This document shows positions 1 to 9,112 of a DNA stretch of 64,000 bases, one piece after another. Each line of letters opens with the position of its first letter. Positions within the stretch are counted from its first letter, which is position 1. The stretch covers positions 248,001 through 312,000 of the forward strand of contig JAGOBH010000002.1 in NCBI GenBank assembly GCA_017983495.1, given 5' to 3'. The stretch is from Pyrinomonadaceae bacterium. Lineage in GTDB: Bacteria > Acidobacteriota > Blastocatellia > Pyrinomonadales > Pyrinomonadaceae. The position numbers and the translations under genes were made by a program. The notes under the pieces are model-generated. The model did not search any database. It was given only the letters and a program-made list of their open reading frames with translations, and had not been told where the DNA came from.

Positions 1-918
1 TGCGAGAATGTCTTTGGCCGGAACGACGCGCGGCGGGTAGTAGTTATAACCGGCCCAGCAGAATCTGCAGCCCTGCGAGCAACCACGCGAAATTTCGACA
101 AGCAGACGGTCGCCCATCTCCGCCTCGGGGGCCCATACCGCGGTCGACGGGCAAAATGTGTCCAGATCGAGAAGAAATTCTGCCAACTCCGTCTCGCCGC
201 GTTTTAGAGCACGCCGCAGGGTTCCTTCTTTAGGATTAGTTGCCGCCAGGGCACGACCGACACGGCGTGGAACACCATCCTTTTTCGGGACGTAGTCGAA
301 GACCGTTCCGTCTTCGTTATAGATCACGTCGTAGAACGACGGGACGTAAAATCCGCGTCCAATACGAGCAAGCTGCAGCAGAACGTCTTCCTTGCCGTCA
401 TTGTCGAGGATCGCGTCAACGAGCTGATATGCGAGGATCTCGCCTTCGCCGACGGCGATGACATCAGTAAAATCGGCGATCGGCTCGGGATTTAGAAATG
501 ACGCCGCACCGCCCATGACGATCAGGGGGTGATGTTCGCCACGAGCCTCGGACCAAACGGGTACGCCCGACAGTTGGAGCATCCGGGCCATGTTGAGGTA
601 ATCGGTCTCGAACGAGATCGAAAACGCAATGACGTCAAAGCCCTTGACGTGCGACTGGGTCTCAATCGACATCAGCGGCACACCGGTCTTTTCGTATTCA
701 TCGAGCTCTTTGCGGTCAGGCAAAAAGACACGCTCGCATACGACATCTGGGATTGCGTTGAAGAGCTCGTACATCGTATGCAGGCCGAGATTTGCCATCC
801 CGATCGCGTACGTATTGGGATAACAAAGTGCGATGCGAAGTGCGGCACCGCGAGAGATGATGTGTCCCTCCTCGGCCGCCAGCTTCTTCTTATAGCTCTC
901 TATTATCTTCTTGCTCAT
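1..918 (-). CDS. B12-binding domain radical SAM protein (C-terminus cut by window edge)
   Basis: The first 306 codons are present, read from an ATG at 918 on the minus strand, and the frame runs open through base 1. Residues about 27-190 look like a cobalamin-binding-type domain (hydrophobic strand followed by NTYAIGMANLG, then a region on conserved positions of a flavodoxin-like fold). Residues 280-287 contain the radical SAM iron-sulfur motif: C280, C284 and C287 in GCSQGCRFCW, so the enzyme should bind a 4Fe-4S cluster and S-adenosylmethionine. The domain order (B12-binding then radical SAM) fits the family annotated as TIGR03960-type B12-binding radical SAM proteins; the exact substrate is unknown. 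No Shine-Dalgarno sequence is visible. The neighbour on the same strand upstream begins beyond 2291, so it is probably transcribed alone. Confidence 0.8.
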   Translation of the reverse strand, partial: MSKKIIESYKKKLAAEEGHIISRGAALRIALCYPNTYAIGMANLGLHTMYELFNAIPDVVCERVFLPDRKELDEYEKTGVPLMSIETQSHVKGFDVIAFSISFETDYLNMARMLQLSGVPVWSEARGEHHPLIVMGGAASFLNPEPIADFTDVIAVGEGEILAYQLVDAILDNDGKEDVLLQLARIGRGFYVPSFYDVIYNEDGTVFDYVPKKDGVPRRVGRALAATNPKEGTLRRALKRGETELAEFLLDLDTFCPSTAVWAPEAEMGDRLLVEISRGCSQGCRFCWAGYNYYPPRVVPAKDILA

Positions 919-973
919 AAAACGCAATCTTTAACCATAGCAGAACGGAGGGCATGTGCCAATAGAAATCAGA

Positions 974-997
974 AAACGGCGGTCGTAGCCGCCGTTT
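974..997 (-). terminator. Intrinsic terminator of the VWFA-related gene
   Basis: A perfect 9-bp stem (AAACGGCGG at 974-982 with CCGCCGTTT at 989-997, six-base loop) sits 23 bases beyond the stop of the minus-strand gene at 1020. Read on the minus strand it ends in TTTTCT, as expected for Rho-independent termination. Confidence 0.7.
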
Positions 998-1019
998 ACT
1001 AACAATCATACGGTGCCGG

Positions 1020-2291
1020 TCAATTCTTCTTTTTGTCTTTCTTTTCTTTACCGCCGCCGGGTGTCAAATAGTAGGGGCGATGTTGTACCTGATAGACTTT
1101 GTCATCGTAAAGCCCGTCACCGTCGACGTCTACCTTCACTTCCAGCTTAGCCTTGGTTCCGGGAGCTTTTTTCTCGGCGAGGTCGTAGGCAAGGCTGTAT
1201 TGGCTCCGGAGCAAGCCGTTGATATTTCGCAAATACGTCGGAACTTCCGATTCGAACGTCATCGGGTAATGAGCGCCGCCGGATTCTTTCGCAAGCGTAT
1301 TCATTATGTTCTGAGCCTGTAAAAAGGTAAGCCGGCCGGGCCCGCCGGTGATATCGTCGGTCGGCCCGAGGCGATGCTCGTACATCTTGTAAAAGAGGTT
1401 GCCGGTGCTGATGATGTAGATCGGCACGCCGGCTTCCTGGATAATGCGTCGGACCTCGTCGTAACCGATCTTGCTCATCGTGTCGATGCCGGAGGCGACG
1501 AGGATGATCGCTTTTCGCTTGGCACGAACATCGACCATGCCGCCGTAGTTCGATTTTTCTTCTTTAGAGTTGTCTAAGACGACCGAATCGGCACGGCCGC
1601 CAACCATTGCGAGTTTCAGGGCGTCATACATCGCGTTTTCGCGAAACGCCGGCCGATTGCGGAGCAACAGGTCGATCGTTGCTCGAATTCGAACCGGGTC
1701 GTTTGTGAAATCTGTTATCGGCGTGGGCCGAAGGTCATAGGCGATCACCGACGCATAATCGTCGGGCGGCTTGATGAATTGCGTCAGGAATTGGGCGACC
1801 GGGCGGATCACTTCGAACGTGCCGGGCTCAAAGCGGCCGCCGGCTGCAGAGCCAAGGATCTCGCTCCATTTACTGTATTCAACGACAAGCGTAACGGTAA
1901 TAGGTGATTCGGGAGTGGCGAAATTGGATATCTCCTGCTTGACGCCGTTCTCAAAGATCGCAAAATTACCCTTTTTGAGGCCGCTAATGATCTGACCGGT
2001 TTTCTTGTTGATCACGACGGCATCGACCGAAACGACATTGGTCTCGATCTTTTCGATGGTGTCATCGATAATGGCGTTCTTTTCTTCTTCGGCACGACGC
2101 TTTTCTTCTTCGATCTTCTTCAGTTCCTCTTCGGTTGGCGGCGTCGGACGGGTATTTTTCTTTCCGCTCCCGGTGTTGGGGTCCGGTTTTTGCGGCCGCG
2201 ACTGTGCACTAAGGCTGACGCCCATTGTTGAAATGAGCACCGACACGATAATCGCGTAAGCGAAAACAAACCTGGAAAACGGATTTTTCAT
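1020..2291 (-). CDS. Secreted acidobacterial VWFA-related domain protein
   Basis: A 423-residue exported protein. Residues 1-29 form a signal peptide or membrane anchor ending near SLSAQS. A charged helical stretch rich in E and K follows (about residues 50-75), then the segment VDAVVINKKTGQIISGLKKG with FAIFENGVKQEISNF, which is the characteristic lead-in of acidobacterial VWFA-related proteins (TIGR03436-like). The von Willebrand A fold spans about residues 130-330. The usual metal-site motif DxSxS is not intact: at that place the sequence reads VVEYSKWSE, so metal-dependent adhesion may be lost. The start is placed at the ATG at 2291 because AAGGG lies eight bases upstream; the GTG at 2300 would sit directly against that site. 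The C-terminus is lysine-rich. Function in adhesion or surface protein assembly is only inferred. Confidence 0.8.
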   Translation of the reverse strand: MKNPFSRFVFAYAIIVSVLISTMGVSLSAQSRPQKPDPNTGSGKKNTRPTPPTEEELKKIEEEKRRAEEEKNAIIDDTIEKIETNVVSVDAVVINKKTGQIISGLKKGNFAIFENGVKQEISNFATPESPITVTLVVEYSKWSEILGSAAGGRFEPGTFEVIRPVAQFLTQFIKPPDDYASVIAYDLRPTPITDFTNDPVRIRATIDLLLRNRPAFRENAMYDALKLAMVGGRADSVVLDNSKEEKSNYGGMVDVRAKRKAIILVASGIDTMSKIGYDEVRRIIQEAGVPIYIISTGNLFYKMYEHRLGPTDDITGGPGRLTFLQAQNIMNTLAKESGGAHYPMTFESEVPTYLRNINGLLRSQYSLAYDLAEKKAPGTKAKLEVKVDVDGDGLYDDKVYQVQHRPYYLTPGGGKEKKDKKKN

Positions 2292-2395
2292 AAAAGACAC
2301 CCTTGGGATACCAAATGCTATTTAGATACCGATTGTCCGCTTTTGGTTGGTCTAAATCAATGTTATTTGCGCGTTCAGCAACACGGGCAAGACAA

Positions 2396-2419
2396 AGGCC
2401 GCCTCTGGCGAAGCGGCCT
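2396..2419 (-). terminator. Probable terminator after the secreted protein gene
   Basis: AGGCCGC (2396-2402) pairs with GCGGCCT (2413-2419). On the minus strand the stem is followed by TTGTCTTG, a weak T tract, about 35 bases after the stop at 2454. Confidence 0.5.
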
Positions 2420-2453
2420 CCGATCAAACGTTCAGTTTCCGAAAGGTTCAGAA

Positions 2454-3290
2454 CTACTGTTCGCAAACACGATATGCGGAGTTGTAATTAGAATTTTGCG
2501 GAAATGTGGTGATGCCTTCGAAGCAAACTCCGCTGGTAGCGAAGCCGTTGAATATCGCCTCGGTTCCGGTGCCGCCGTCGATAGTGAAATGCAGAGTTTT
2601 GTTTGTAGGTTGGCCGGTTTGATCCCAAAGTCCTGTGTAGCCGGGAGCCTGGGGAATGGTGATCGTGCCACCGAGGTTGAGATCCATCTCAAAACTCTGT
2701 TGTGAGCTTGGGAACAACTCGCATTCATAGAATGAGGTCAGGTTCGTACCGGTGCAGGTAGTAACGACATAGGTGCCGGACGAAATGATGTTGTCAGGGT
2801 ATCGCGGCACTGGGGTGAACGAACGACTGTTGTTCGCGGGATTATTCTCGTTGCCGCTCGTCGAAGACACCGTCGATGTGATTGTCGGCACGATTGTGGC
2901 AACCTGAAATTCAAATGTGAATCTCACGTATTTGACCTGATTTTGGCCAATATTGCCGAAGTTACAGGCTATCTTATTCGAGACGACGCTGCATGTGCCG
3001 CCGCTTGCCTGAATACCGGTTAGTTTTCCAAGTATATAGCGAGTGGGGCTGGTGTTGGTCAATGGGAATTCGACGGTCATTGTCACTCCGGATGCGGTCT
3101 GATTGCCAATGTTTTTAACTCGGCTCGTGAACTGGTAAGGCGACTCGACCAGCGGTGTGGTGTTGCCTTGCCAGGTCATCACCTCAAGGTTTGGAGCGGG
3201 TGGTGCAGCGAAGACGGTACCGGCTCCGACTGCAAAAAGAACGAACATGAACAAGCGAGCTGTTATGCTCTGAGTTAAGTAATTTTTCAT
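2454..3290 (-). CDS. Secreted protein with CARDB/DUF11-like domain, unknown function
   Basis: A 278-residue protein with a clear Sec signal peptide (residues 1-28, ending GTVFA-AP). Residues about 30-150 have the alternating pattern of a CARDB/DUF11-type beta-sandwich (VKNIGNQTASGVTMTVEFP, then ...YVRFTFEFQV), a fold common in repeat-bearing surface proteins. The remaining half is rich in G, T and N and contains paired cysteines, so disulfides are likely after export. The ATG at 3290 is chosen because AGGAG lies seven bases upstream; a longer in-frame start at 3362 has no ribosome binding site and would bury the signal peptide. It runs towards the VWFA gene but is separated from it by a hairpin terminator, so it is probably its own transcript. 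Confidence 0.7.
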   Translation of the reverse strand: MKNYLTQSITARLFMFVLFAVGAGTVFAAPPAPNLEVMTWQGNTTPLVESPYQFTSRVKNIGNQTASGVTMTVEFPLTNTSPTRYILGKLTGIQASGGTCSVVSNKIACNFGNIGQNQVKYVRFTFEFQVATIVPTITSTVSSTSGNENNPANNSRSFTPVPRYPDNIISSGTYVVTTCTGTNLTSFYECELFPSSQQSFEMDLNLGGTITIPQAPGYTGLWDQTGQPTNKTLHFTIDGGTGTEAIFNGFATSGVCFEGITTFPQNSNYNSAYRVCEQ

Positions 3291-3605
3291 TGTTTCTCCT
3301 ATCTGATTTTTATTGAACACAAGATCACGCGTGTCCTGTACCGTAGAGAACGGAGGCCCCAAAAGAACCTTGCAACCTTTTTTTATAAATCTATAACATC
3401 AATGGACACAACGAATACGGTTGCATGATCGACAGTTGAGAAGGACTAACTCGACAATCGGGTTAGATTTGATTAAACTCAGCCCGTCGATTTTGGGGTT
3501 GTTTTAAGCGACCGATGGGAACCGCGAAGTTGGCCGAACGACAGCAACGAGTTAATCGGAAGGATTTGGAAACTCTTTGCTGTACCGGCATGGAGTTTTT
3601 GTTTT
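3291..3605. other. Divergent intergenic region
   Basis: 315 bases between two divergently read genes; promoters for both must lie here but no box pair is convincing. It holds a T-rich stretch (3379-3389), an 8-bp hairpin CTAACTCG / CGGGTTAG at 3446-3466 with loop ACAAT, and the start-proximal hairpin at 3571-3597 listed separately. Confidence 0.5.
3571..3600 (+). promoter_or_regulatory. Leader hairpin next to the M1 peptidase start
   Basis: AACTCTTTGC (3571-3580), seven-base loop, GCATGGAGTT (3588-3597), then TTT GTTTT ATG. One wobble and one mismatch interrupt the ten-base stem. Almost the same structure with identical geometry precedes the next gene (5411-5440). It replaces a Shine-Dalgarno site at this start. 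Function not known; it resembles an attenuator or terminator placed in the leader. Confidence 0.5.
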
Positions 3606-5288
3606 ATGAACAAGTTTTTCGTTTTGTCGAAGGTGAACGCCGCCGCGTTTTTGATCACGGTCGCGACGATAATGCTGCTTCAACTGTTTGCTGAATCCGC
3701 GGCCGCCCAAGTGCCGCCGATAACGCGGCAGGAGACGCTGCGGGGTTCGGTTACGCCGGAGAGGGAGTGGTGGAATCTGCTACATTATGATCTGTCCGTA
3801 CAGTTTCTACCCGAGACGAGATCTCTCAAAGGTTCGAATCTGATCACATTCAAAACTCTGAAAGCAGGGAAACGGATGCAGATCGATCTGCAGATGCCGC
3901 TGATCATCACCAAGGTCACACATGGAACTGCCGAGTTGAAGTTCGAGCGTGAGGGCAATGTTTTTTGGGTATCGTTCGATACAGAGCTGCCCGCGGGGGT
4001 TGAAGACAAGATCCACGTCTTTTACGAAGGGCGGCCGGTGGTCAGCACAAATCCGCCGTGGAGCGGCGGTATATCCTGGGATCGCGACGATCTGGGTGAG
4101 CATTTTATCTCCACGACTTGCCAGGGGATCGGGGCTAGCATTTGGTGGCCGAATAAGGACCATGGCTATGACGAGCCGGACCGAGGGATGCGTATCAATA
4201 TCACCGTGCCTGAAAATCTTGTTGCTGTTTCCAATGGCCGTCTGAAAGGTGTCGATCACGATGTAAAGGCGAAAACCAAGACATATCGCTGGCAGGTCGT
4301 CAATCCGATCAATAATTACGGTGTAAACGCCAACATCGGAAATTACGTCACATGGTCGGAAACATTCCGCGGCGAGGGCGGTGTGCTTGACGTCAGTTAT
4401 TGGGTGCTCGAACACCAAAAGGCGGCGGCGATGAAGCAGTTCCGCGAAGTTCCCCGAATGTTGAAAGCGTTTGAGCACTGGTTCGGGAAGTATCCATTCT
4501 ACGAGGACAGCTACAAACTCGTCACGGTTGGGTACGCCGGAATGGAGCATCAGAGTTCGGTCACGTACGGTAATTGGTTTCGAAACGGCTACCGCGGCCG
4601 CGATGTCAGTTTCACGGGAATCGGGTTCAAGTTTGATTTTATTATCGTTCACGAATCGGGCCACGAATGGTTTGGTAACAACATCTCGATGAAAGACGCC
4701 GCCGATATGTGGATACACGAGGGGTTTACCAACTACAGTGAAAATCTGTTCGTCGAATACCAATTCGGCAAAAAAGATGGCGAAGATTATGTCATCGGCA
4801 GCCGCCGCAATATCCGGAATGAAAGCCCGATAATCGGCACCTACGGTTCTAATCGCGAAGGCTCGGGCGACATGTATTACAAGGGCGGCAACATGCTGCA
4901 CACCATTCGGCAGATCGTCAACGATGACGTCAAATGGCGGGCGATATTGCGAGGCCTGAATTCGACTTTTTGGCATCAGACCGTCACGACACAGCAAGTG
5001 GAGGATTATATTTCTAAACAGTCAAAGATCGACCTGAGCGGGGTGTTTGACCAGTATTTGCGAAACACTAAGATTCCGCTTTTGCGTTACAAGATCGACG
5101 GGAATGACGTTTCGTACAAGTATGAAAACGTCGTCAGCGGATTTGCGATGCCCGTTCGCGTGGAGGTTAACGGCAAAGAGGTGACGATCACGCCGAACGA
5201 AACCGCTCAAACGTTTAGCAATGCGGAAGCGGTAAGATCGTTTGTCGTAAATCGAAATTTCTATGTCGATTCGAAGCCCATTGACTGA
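3606..5288 (+). CDS. Secreted M1-family zinc metallopeptidase
   Basis: A 560-residue gluzincin aminopeptidase-type protein. Residues 1-35 are a Sec signal peptide, so it acts in the periplasm or outside. The N-terminal beta-domain (about 40-260) is followed by the catalytic domain with H349-E350-x-x-H353 (HESGHEWFGNN) and the third zinc ligand E372, exactly 18 residues later as in M1 enzymes. Y424/Y425 in YYKGG supplies the conserved catalytic tyrosine. The exopeptidase GAMEN motif is present in altered form, GMEH at 312-315, so strict aminopeptidase activity is not certain. It is shorter than four-domain M1 enzymes and ends with a small beta domain (about 490-560), lacking the large C-terminal helical domain. 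Expected role is peptide degradation for amino-acid supply. Confidence 0.9.
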   Translation: MNKFFVLSKVNAAAFLITVATIMLLQLFAESAAAQVPPITRQETLRGSVTPEREWWNLLHYDLSVQFLPETRSLKGSNLITFKTLKAGKRMQIDLQMPLIITKVTHGTAELKFEREGNVFWVSFDTELPAGVEDKIHVFYEGRPVVSTNPPWSGGISWDRDDLGEHFISTTCQGIGASIWWPNKDHGYDEPDRGMRINITVPENLVAVSNGRLKGVDHDVKAKTKTYRWQVVNPINNYGVNANIGNYVTWSETFRGEGGVLDVSYWVLEHQKAAAMKQFREVPRMLKAFEHWFGKYPFYEDSYKLVTVGYAGMEHQSSVTYGNWFRNGYRGRDVSFTGIGFKFDFIIVHESGHEWFGNNISMKDAADMWIHEGFTNYSENLFVEYQFGKKDGEDYVIGSRRNIRNESPIIGTYGSNREGSGDMYYKGGNMLHTIRQIVNDDVKWRAILRGLNSTFWHQTVTTQQVEDYISKQSKIDLSGVFDQYLRNTKIPLLRYKIDGNDVSYKYENVVSGFAMPVRVEVNGKEVTITPNETAQTFSNAEAVRSFVVNRNFYVDSKPID

Positions 5289-5410
5289 GCGGCTACTCGA
5301 CATTGATTGGGGATTTCGTTAAACTTGACTGAAATTGTGGTGAGTTATTGCGACTTGCGGCCACGTAAAATAATCGGCTAAACAGCAAGAGTGTCAGCAA
5401 TGATCCATTA

Positions 5411-5440
5411 AACTCTGTGCTTGTTTGGCATAGAGTTTTT
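5411..5440 (+). promoter_or_regulatory. metH leader: Terminator-like hairpin directly before metH
   Basis: AACTCTGTGC (5411-5420), loop TTGTTTG, GCATAGAGTT (5428-5437), TTT, then ten bases to the metH ATG. All ten base pairs form, one as G-T wobble. It matches the hairpin at 3571-3600. As a terminator it could end the peptidase transcript; its position so near the ATG could also control metH translation. Confidence 0.55.
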
Positions 5441-5447
5441 CAATTTT

Positions 5448-8400
5448 ATGGCAGAATTTCTCGATCTATTAAAAGAAAAGATCATCATCTTTGATGGTGC
5501 GATGGGCAGTAATCTCCAGGTGCTTGACCTGACGATCGACGATTGGGGCGGGCCGGAGTTTGAGAACTGTTCGGAAAACCTGCTTTATACGCGGCCGGAC
5601 GCGATCGAAAAGGTGCATACGTCATTTCTCGACGTCGGCTGTGATGTGATCGAGACCAACAGCTTCGGCGGCAGCGAGGTGGTTTTGGCGGAATTTGGGA
5701 TCGCGGACAAAACATACGACGTCAACAAAAAGGCAGCTGAACTTGCTAAACGCCTGGCTCACGACTATTCGACGTACGATCACCGACGCTTTGTCGCCGG
5801 TTCGATCGGGCCGGGAACAAAGCTGCCGACGCTCGGGCATATTACGTATCCCGCGCTTAAGGACGCGTATCGCGAACAGGTGCGCGGGCTTTACGACGGC
5901 GGCTCGGACCTGTTTATTGTCGAAACCTGTCAGGATCTGCTTCAAACAAAAGCGGCACTAGCGGCAATATTTGAATTTTTCGAAGAGAAACGCCTGAGAA
6001 TTCCCGTCATCGCACAGGTGACGATCGAGATCTTTGGGACGATGCTCAACGGTACTGAGATCGGTGCGGCTCTGACCGCGCTTGAGCCGTTTCCGATCGA
6101 CGTGATTGGCATGAACTGCGGCACCGGGCCAAAGCACATGGCAGACAGTTTCCGGTATCTTTGCGAAAATTCACCAATCCCGGTTTCTGTGCTGCCGAAC
6201 GCCGGTTTGCCCGAGGTGAAGGACGGCAAGCAGCATTATGACGAGACGCCTGAGAGTTTTTCGGCACAGGTCGAGCATTTTGCAAGGGATTTTGGAGCGA
6301 ATATCGTCGGCGGTTGCTGCGGCACATCGCCCGAGCATTTACGCCAGGTCGTCGAGCGTCTGAGCGGCGTTTCGCCAAAGGAACGGCACGCCTCGCTCGC
6401 TCCATCGGCTTCATCGATCTATTTTCAACAGCCGTACACCCAAGACGCATCGTTTCTCATCGTTGGCGAACGCGTCAATGCCTCAGGGTCGAAGAAGATG
6501 CGTGACCTGCTCGACGCCGAGGATTGGGACGGGCTTGTTTCCCTGGCCAAATCGCAGGAGAAGGAGGGTGCTCACATTCTCGATGTAAACGTCGATTTTG
6601 TTGGGCGTAATGGCGTCGCGGATATGCACGAACTGGCTTCTCGGCTCGCGACGGCGGTGAAGATACCGCTCATGTTCGATTCGACCGAGTGGGAAAAGAT
6701 GGAAGCCGGGCTCGAGCACGCCGGCGGCAAATCTCTATTAAACTCAACAAATTACGAGGACGGCGAAGAGCGGTTTCTAAAGGTTCTCGACCTGGCTAAA
6801 CGCTACGGTGCCGGCGTCGTCGTCGGTTTGATCGACGAAGATGGTATGGCACGAACGGCCGCCGACAAACTTAAAATAGCTCGTCGTGCCTACAAACAGG
6901 CGGTCGAAACCGGCATCGAGTCGCACGACATATTCTTCGATCCACTTGCTCTGCCGATCTCGACGGGCATCGAAGAAGATCGAAAGAACGCCGACGAGAC
7001 GATAAACGCGATCAAACAGATCAAGTCCGAAATGCCGGACGCGAACATCATTTTGGGAGTGTCGAACATCTCATTCGGACTCAATCCGGCGGCTCGCGTC
7101 GTGCTCAACTCAGTGTTTCTGCACGATTGCGTCGAGGCCGGAATGAACTCGGCGATCGTCAACGCGTCCAAGATCTTGCCATTGATGAGATTCAATGAGC
7201 ACGAGATCGATGTAGCACGCGATCTGATTTACGACCGGCGAAAATTCGAAGGCGATATTTGCACGTACGACCCGCTCGGCGATTTTTCAAACATGTTTCA
7301 GGGCAAATCGGCCCAGTCGATCAAGCCGGATATCTCAAATCTGCCGATCGAAGAAAAGCTGAAGCACCACATTATCGACGGTGAACGTATCGGGCTTGAG
7401 GATTCGCTTCAGGTCGCTCTAGAAAGATACGCTCCGCTCGACATCATCAACGACATTCTCCTCGACGGAATGAAAACGGTCGGTGAGCTTTTTGGCTCGG
7501 GACAGATGCAGCTGCCGTTTGTGCTGCAGTCGGCTGAATCGATGAAAGCGGCGGTAAAGTTCCTTGAGCCGTTCATGGAGAAGGTCGAGGGGTCGAACAA
7601 GGGCGTGATGGTGCTGGCGACCGTCAAGGGCGACGTGCACGACATTGGCAAAAACCTCGTTGATATCATCCTTACCAACAACGGTTATAAGGTCGTAAAC
7701 CTCGGCATCAAACAGTCGATCGACGATATTTTGCGGTCGTGGGAAGAGACCAAGGCCGACGCGATCGGGATGAGCGGTTTGCTGGTCAAATCTACGCTGA
7801 TCATGCGCGACAACCTTGAGTTGATGAACGAACGCGGGATCGACGTTCCGGTCATCCTGGGCGGTGCCGCGCTAAACAGACGTTATGTCGATGCCGATCT
7901 TGTTCCGCTTTACAAGGGCAAGCTTTACTATGCCCGTGATGCCTTTGACGGGCTGCACGCGATGGACGAAATTACAAGTGCGGATTCTGTTGAGTCTGGC
8001 GAGTCGATCGAGTCTGTTGAGACGGTCAAGTCAAATACAATGGCCGTTGGGGCGGATAGTATTCAAACCGTCGTCGACGCTGAGGATCTGGTTGGCGAGG
8101 ACGCCAAATTGGGCAAGGCGGCGGCAAGGGTTTCGACGCGGTCGGCGGGTGACACGACACACACTTCTCGATCTGAGGTAGCAACGGATATTGTCATTCC
8201 AAAGGCTCCGTTCTATGGGTCGAAGGTAGTCGAGATCGGAGATCTGACCAAGGTCTTTGAGTTTATCAACGACACAGCATTGTTCAAGGGCCAGTGGCAG
8301 TACAAACAGGGCAAAAAGTCGAAGGAAGAGTACGATGCGATCCTCGCCGAGACGGTCTATCCGAAATTCGCCGAGGTAAAGACGCAGGCGATCCGCGAGA

Positions 8401-9002
8401 AATTGCTCGAGGCTAAGCTTGTTTACGGCTATTTTCCTTGTCAATCGTCGGGTAACGACCTGATCATTTACAACGAAGACGAAAAGACCGAGCGGATGCG
8501 GTTTACGTTCCCCCGCCAGCCGGCTGAGCAGCGAGGCGGTAAGAACTTGTGTTTGGCGGACTATTTCGCATCGGTCGAATCGGGAATGATGGACGTAGTT
8601 GCGTTTGATCTCGTAACGATGGGACGTAAGGCAAGCGAGCATTCGGCAAAGCTCTTCAAATCGGACAACTATACCGATTATCTGCTTTTCCACGGCCTTT
8701 CGGTCGAATCGGCTGAGGCTCTCGCAGAGATGTGGCACAAGCGAATACGCGAAGAGCTAGGGATAGCGGGCAGCGACGCTCCGGAACTCGCAAAGATGTT
8801 TCACCAGGGCTATCAAGGCTCGCGTTACAGTTTCGGTTATCCCGCGTGTCCGCGGATCGAGGATCAGACGAAGCTGTTCGAGTTGCTCGAACCCGAGCGG
8901 ATCGGTGTTGAGCTTACGGACGAATTTATGCTCGAACCCGAGCAATCGACCTCGGCGATCATAATTCATCACCCCGAGGCGAAGTACTTTAATATCGAAT
9001 AA
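5448..9002 (+). CDS. metH: Cobalamin-dependent methionine synthase
   Basis: A 1184-residue cytoplasmic enzyme that transfers the methyl group of 5-methyltetrahydrofolate to homocysteine through cobalamin. All modules are present in order: homocysteine domain (about 1-310) with zinc cysteines C224, C290 and C291; pterin-binding domain (about 340-610, starting FLIVGERVNASGSKK); B12 cap and binding domains (about 630-840) with the cobalt-ligating H731 in DVHDIGKN; and the S-adenosylmethionine reactivation domain (about 930-1184) with SRYSFGYPACP. Between the last two lies a linker of about 70 residues (842-914) that is rich in S, E, V and T and low in complexity, longer than usual. The ATG at 5448 is preferred over a TTG at 5421 that lies inside the leader hairpin. 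No cobalamin riboswitch is recognisable upstream. Confidence 0.97.
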   Translation: MAEFLDLLKEKIIIFDGAMGSNLQVLDLTIDDWGGPEFENCSENLLYTRPDAIEKVHTSFLDVGCDVIETNSFGGSEVVLAEFGIADKTYDVNKKAAELAKRLAHDYSTYDHRRFVAGSIGPGTKLPTLGHITYPALKDAYREQVRGLYDGGSDLFIVETCQDLLQTKAALAAIFEFFEEKRLRIPVIAQVTIEIFGTMLNGTEIGAALTALEPFPIDVIGMNCGTGPKHMADSFRYLCENSPIPVSVLPNAGLPEVKDGKQHYDETPESFSAQVEHFARDFGANIVGGCCGTSPEHLRQVVERLSGVSPKERHASLAPSASSIYFQQPYTQDASFLIVGERVNASGSKKMRDLLDAEDWDGLVSLAKSQEKEGAHILDVNVDFVGRNGVADMHELASRLATAVKIPLMFDSTEWEKMEAGLEHAGGKSLLNSTNYEDGEERFLKVLDLAKRYGAGVVVGLIDEDGMARTAADKLKIARRAYKQAVETGIESHDIFFDPLALPISTGIEEDRKNADETINAIKQIKSEMPDANIILGVSNISFGLNPAARVVLNSVFLHDCVEAGMNSAIVNASKILPLMRFNEHEIDVARDLIYDRRKFEGDICTYDPLGDFSNMFQGKSAQSIKPDISNLPIEEKLKHHIIDGERIGLEDSLQVALERYAPLDIINDILLDGMKTVGELFGSGQMQLPFVLQSAESMKAAVKFLEPFMEKVEGSNKGVMVLATVKGDVHDIGKNLVDIILTNNGYKVVNLGIKQSIDDILRSWEETKADAIGMSGLLVKSTLIMRDNLELMNERGIDVPVILGGAALNRRYVDADLVPLYKGKLYYARDAFDGLHAMDEITSADSVESGESIESVETVKSNTMAVGADSIQTVVDAEDLVGEDAKLGKAAARVSTRSAGDTTHTSRSEVATDIVIPKAPFYGSKVVEIGDLTKVFEFINDTALFKGQWQYKQGKKSKEEYDAILAETVYPKFAEVKTQAIREKLLEAKLVYGYFPCQSSGNDLIIYNEDEKTERMRFTFPRQPAEQRGGKNLCLADYFASVESGMMDVVAFDLVTMGRKASEHSAKLFKSDNYTDYLLFHGLSVESAEALAEMWHKRIREELGIAGSDAPELAKMFHQGYQGSRYSFGYPACPRIEDQTKLFELLEPERIGVELTDEFMLEPEQSTSAIIIHHPEAKYFNIE

Positions 9003-9029
9003 TCCCGGGACCATTTGTGGCATCAAAAT

Positions 9030-9062
9030 AGCCGGTTTTGCTGAGTAGCAAAGCCGGCTTTT
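9030..9062 (+). terminator. Intrinsic terminator of metH
   Basis: Thirteen-base arms AGCCGGTTTTGCT (9030-9042) and AGCAAAGCCGGCT (9047-9059), one wobble, loop GAGT, followed by TTT. It starts 28 bases after the metH stop. Confidence 0.85.
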
Positions 9063-9112
9063 GCGTTGTAGAATATTAGTAATTTCCTTTAGATAGTTCT
9101 TTTTAAATCATT

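Noticed and set aside
3807-4997. 396-codon open frame on the minus strand opposite the M1 peptidase gene
   Set aside because: It mirrors a confident gene, its protein has no recognisable domain or signal, and such frames occur regularly opposite genes with this codon usage.
5289-5447. Possible cobalamin riboswitch before metH
   Set aside because: Only 159 bases between genes and no B12-box or typical multi-helix aptamer; the only clear structure is the hairpin at 5411-5437.
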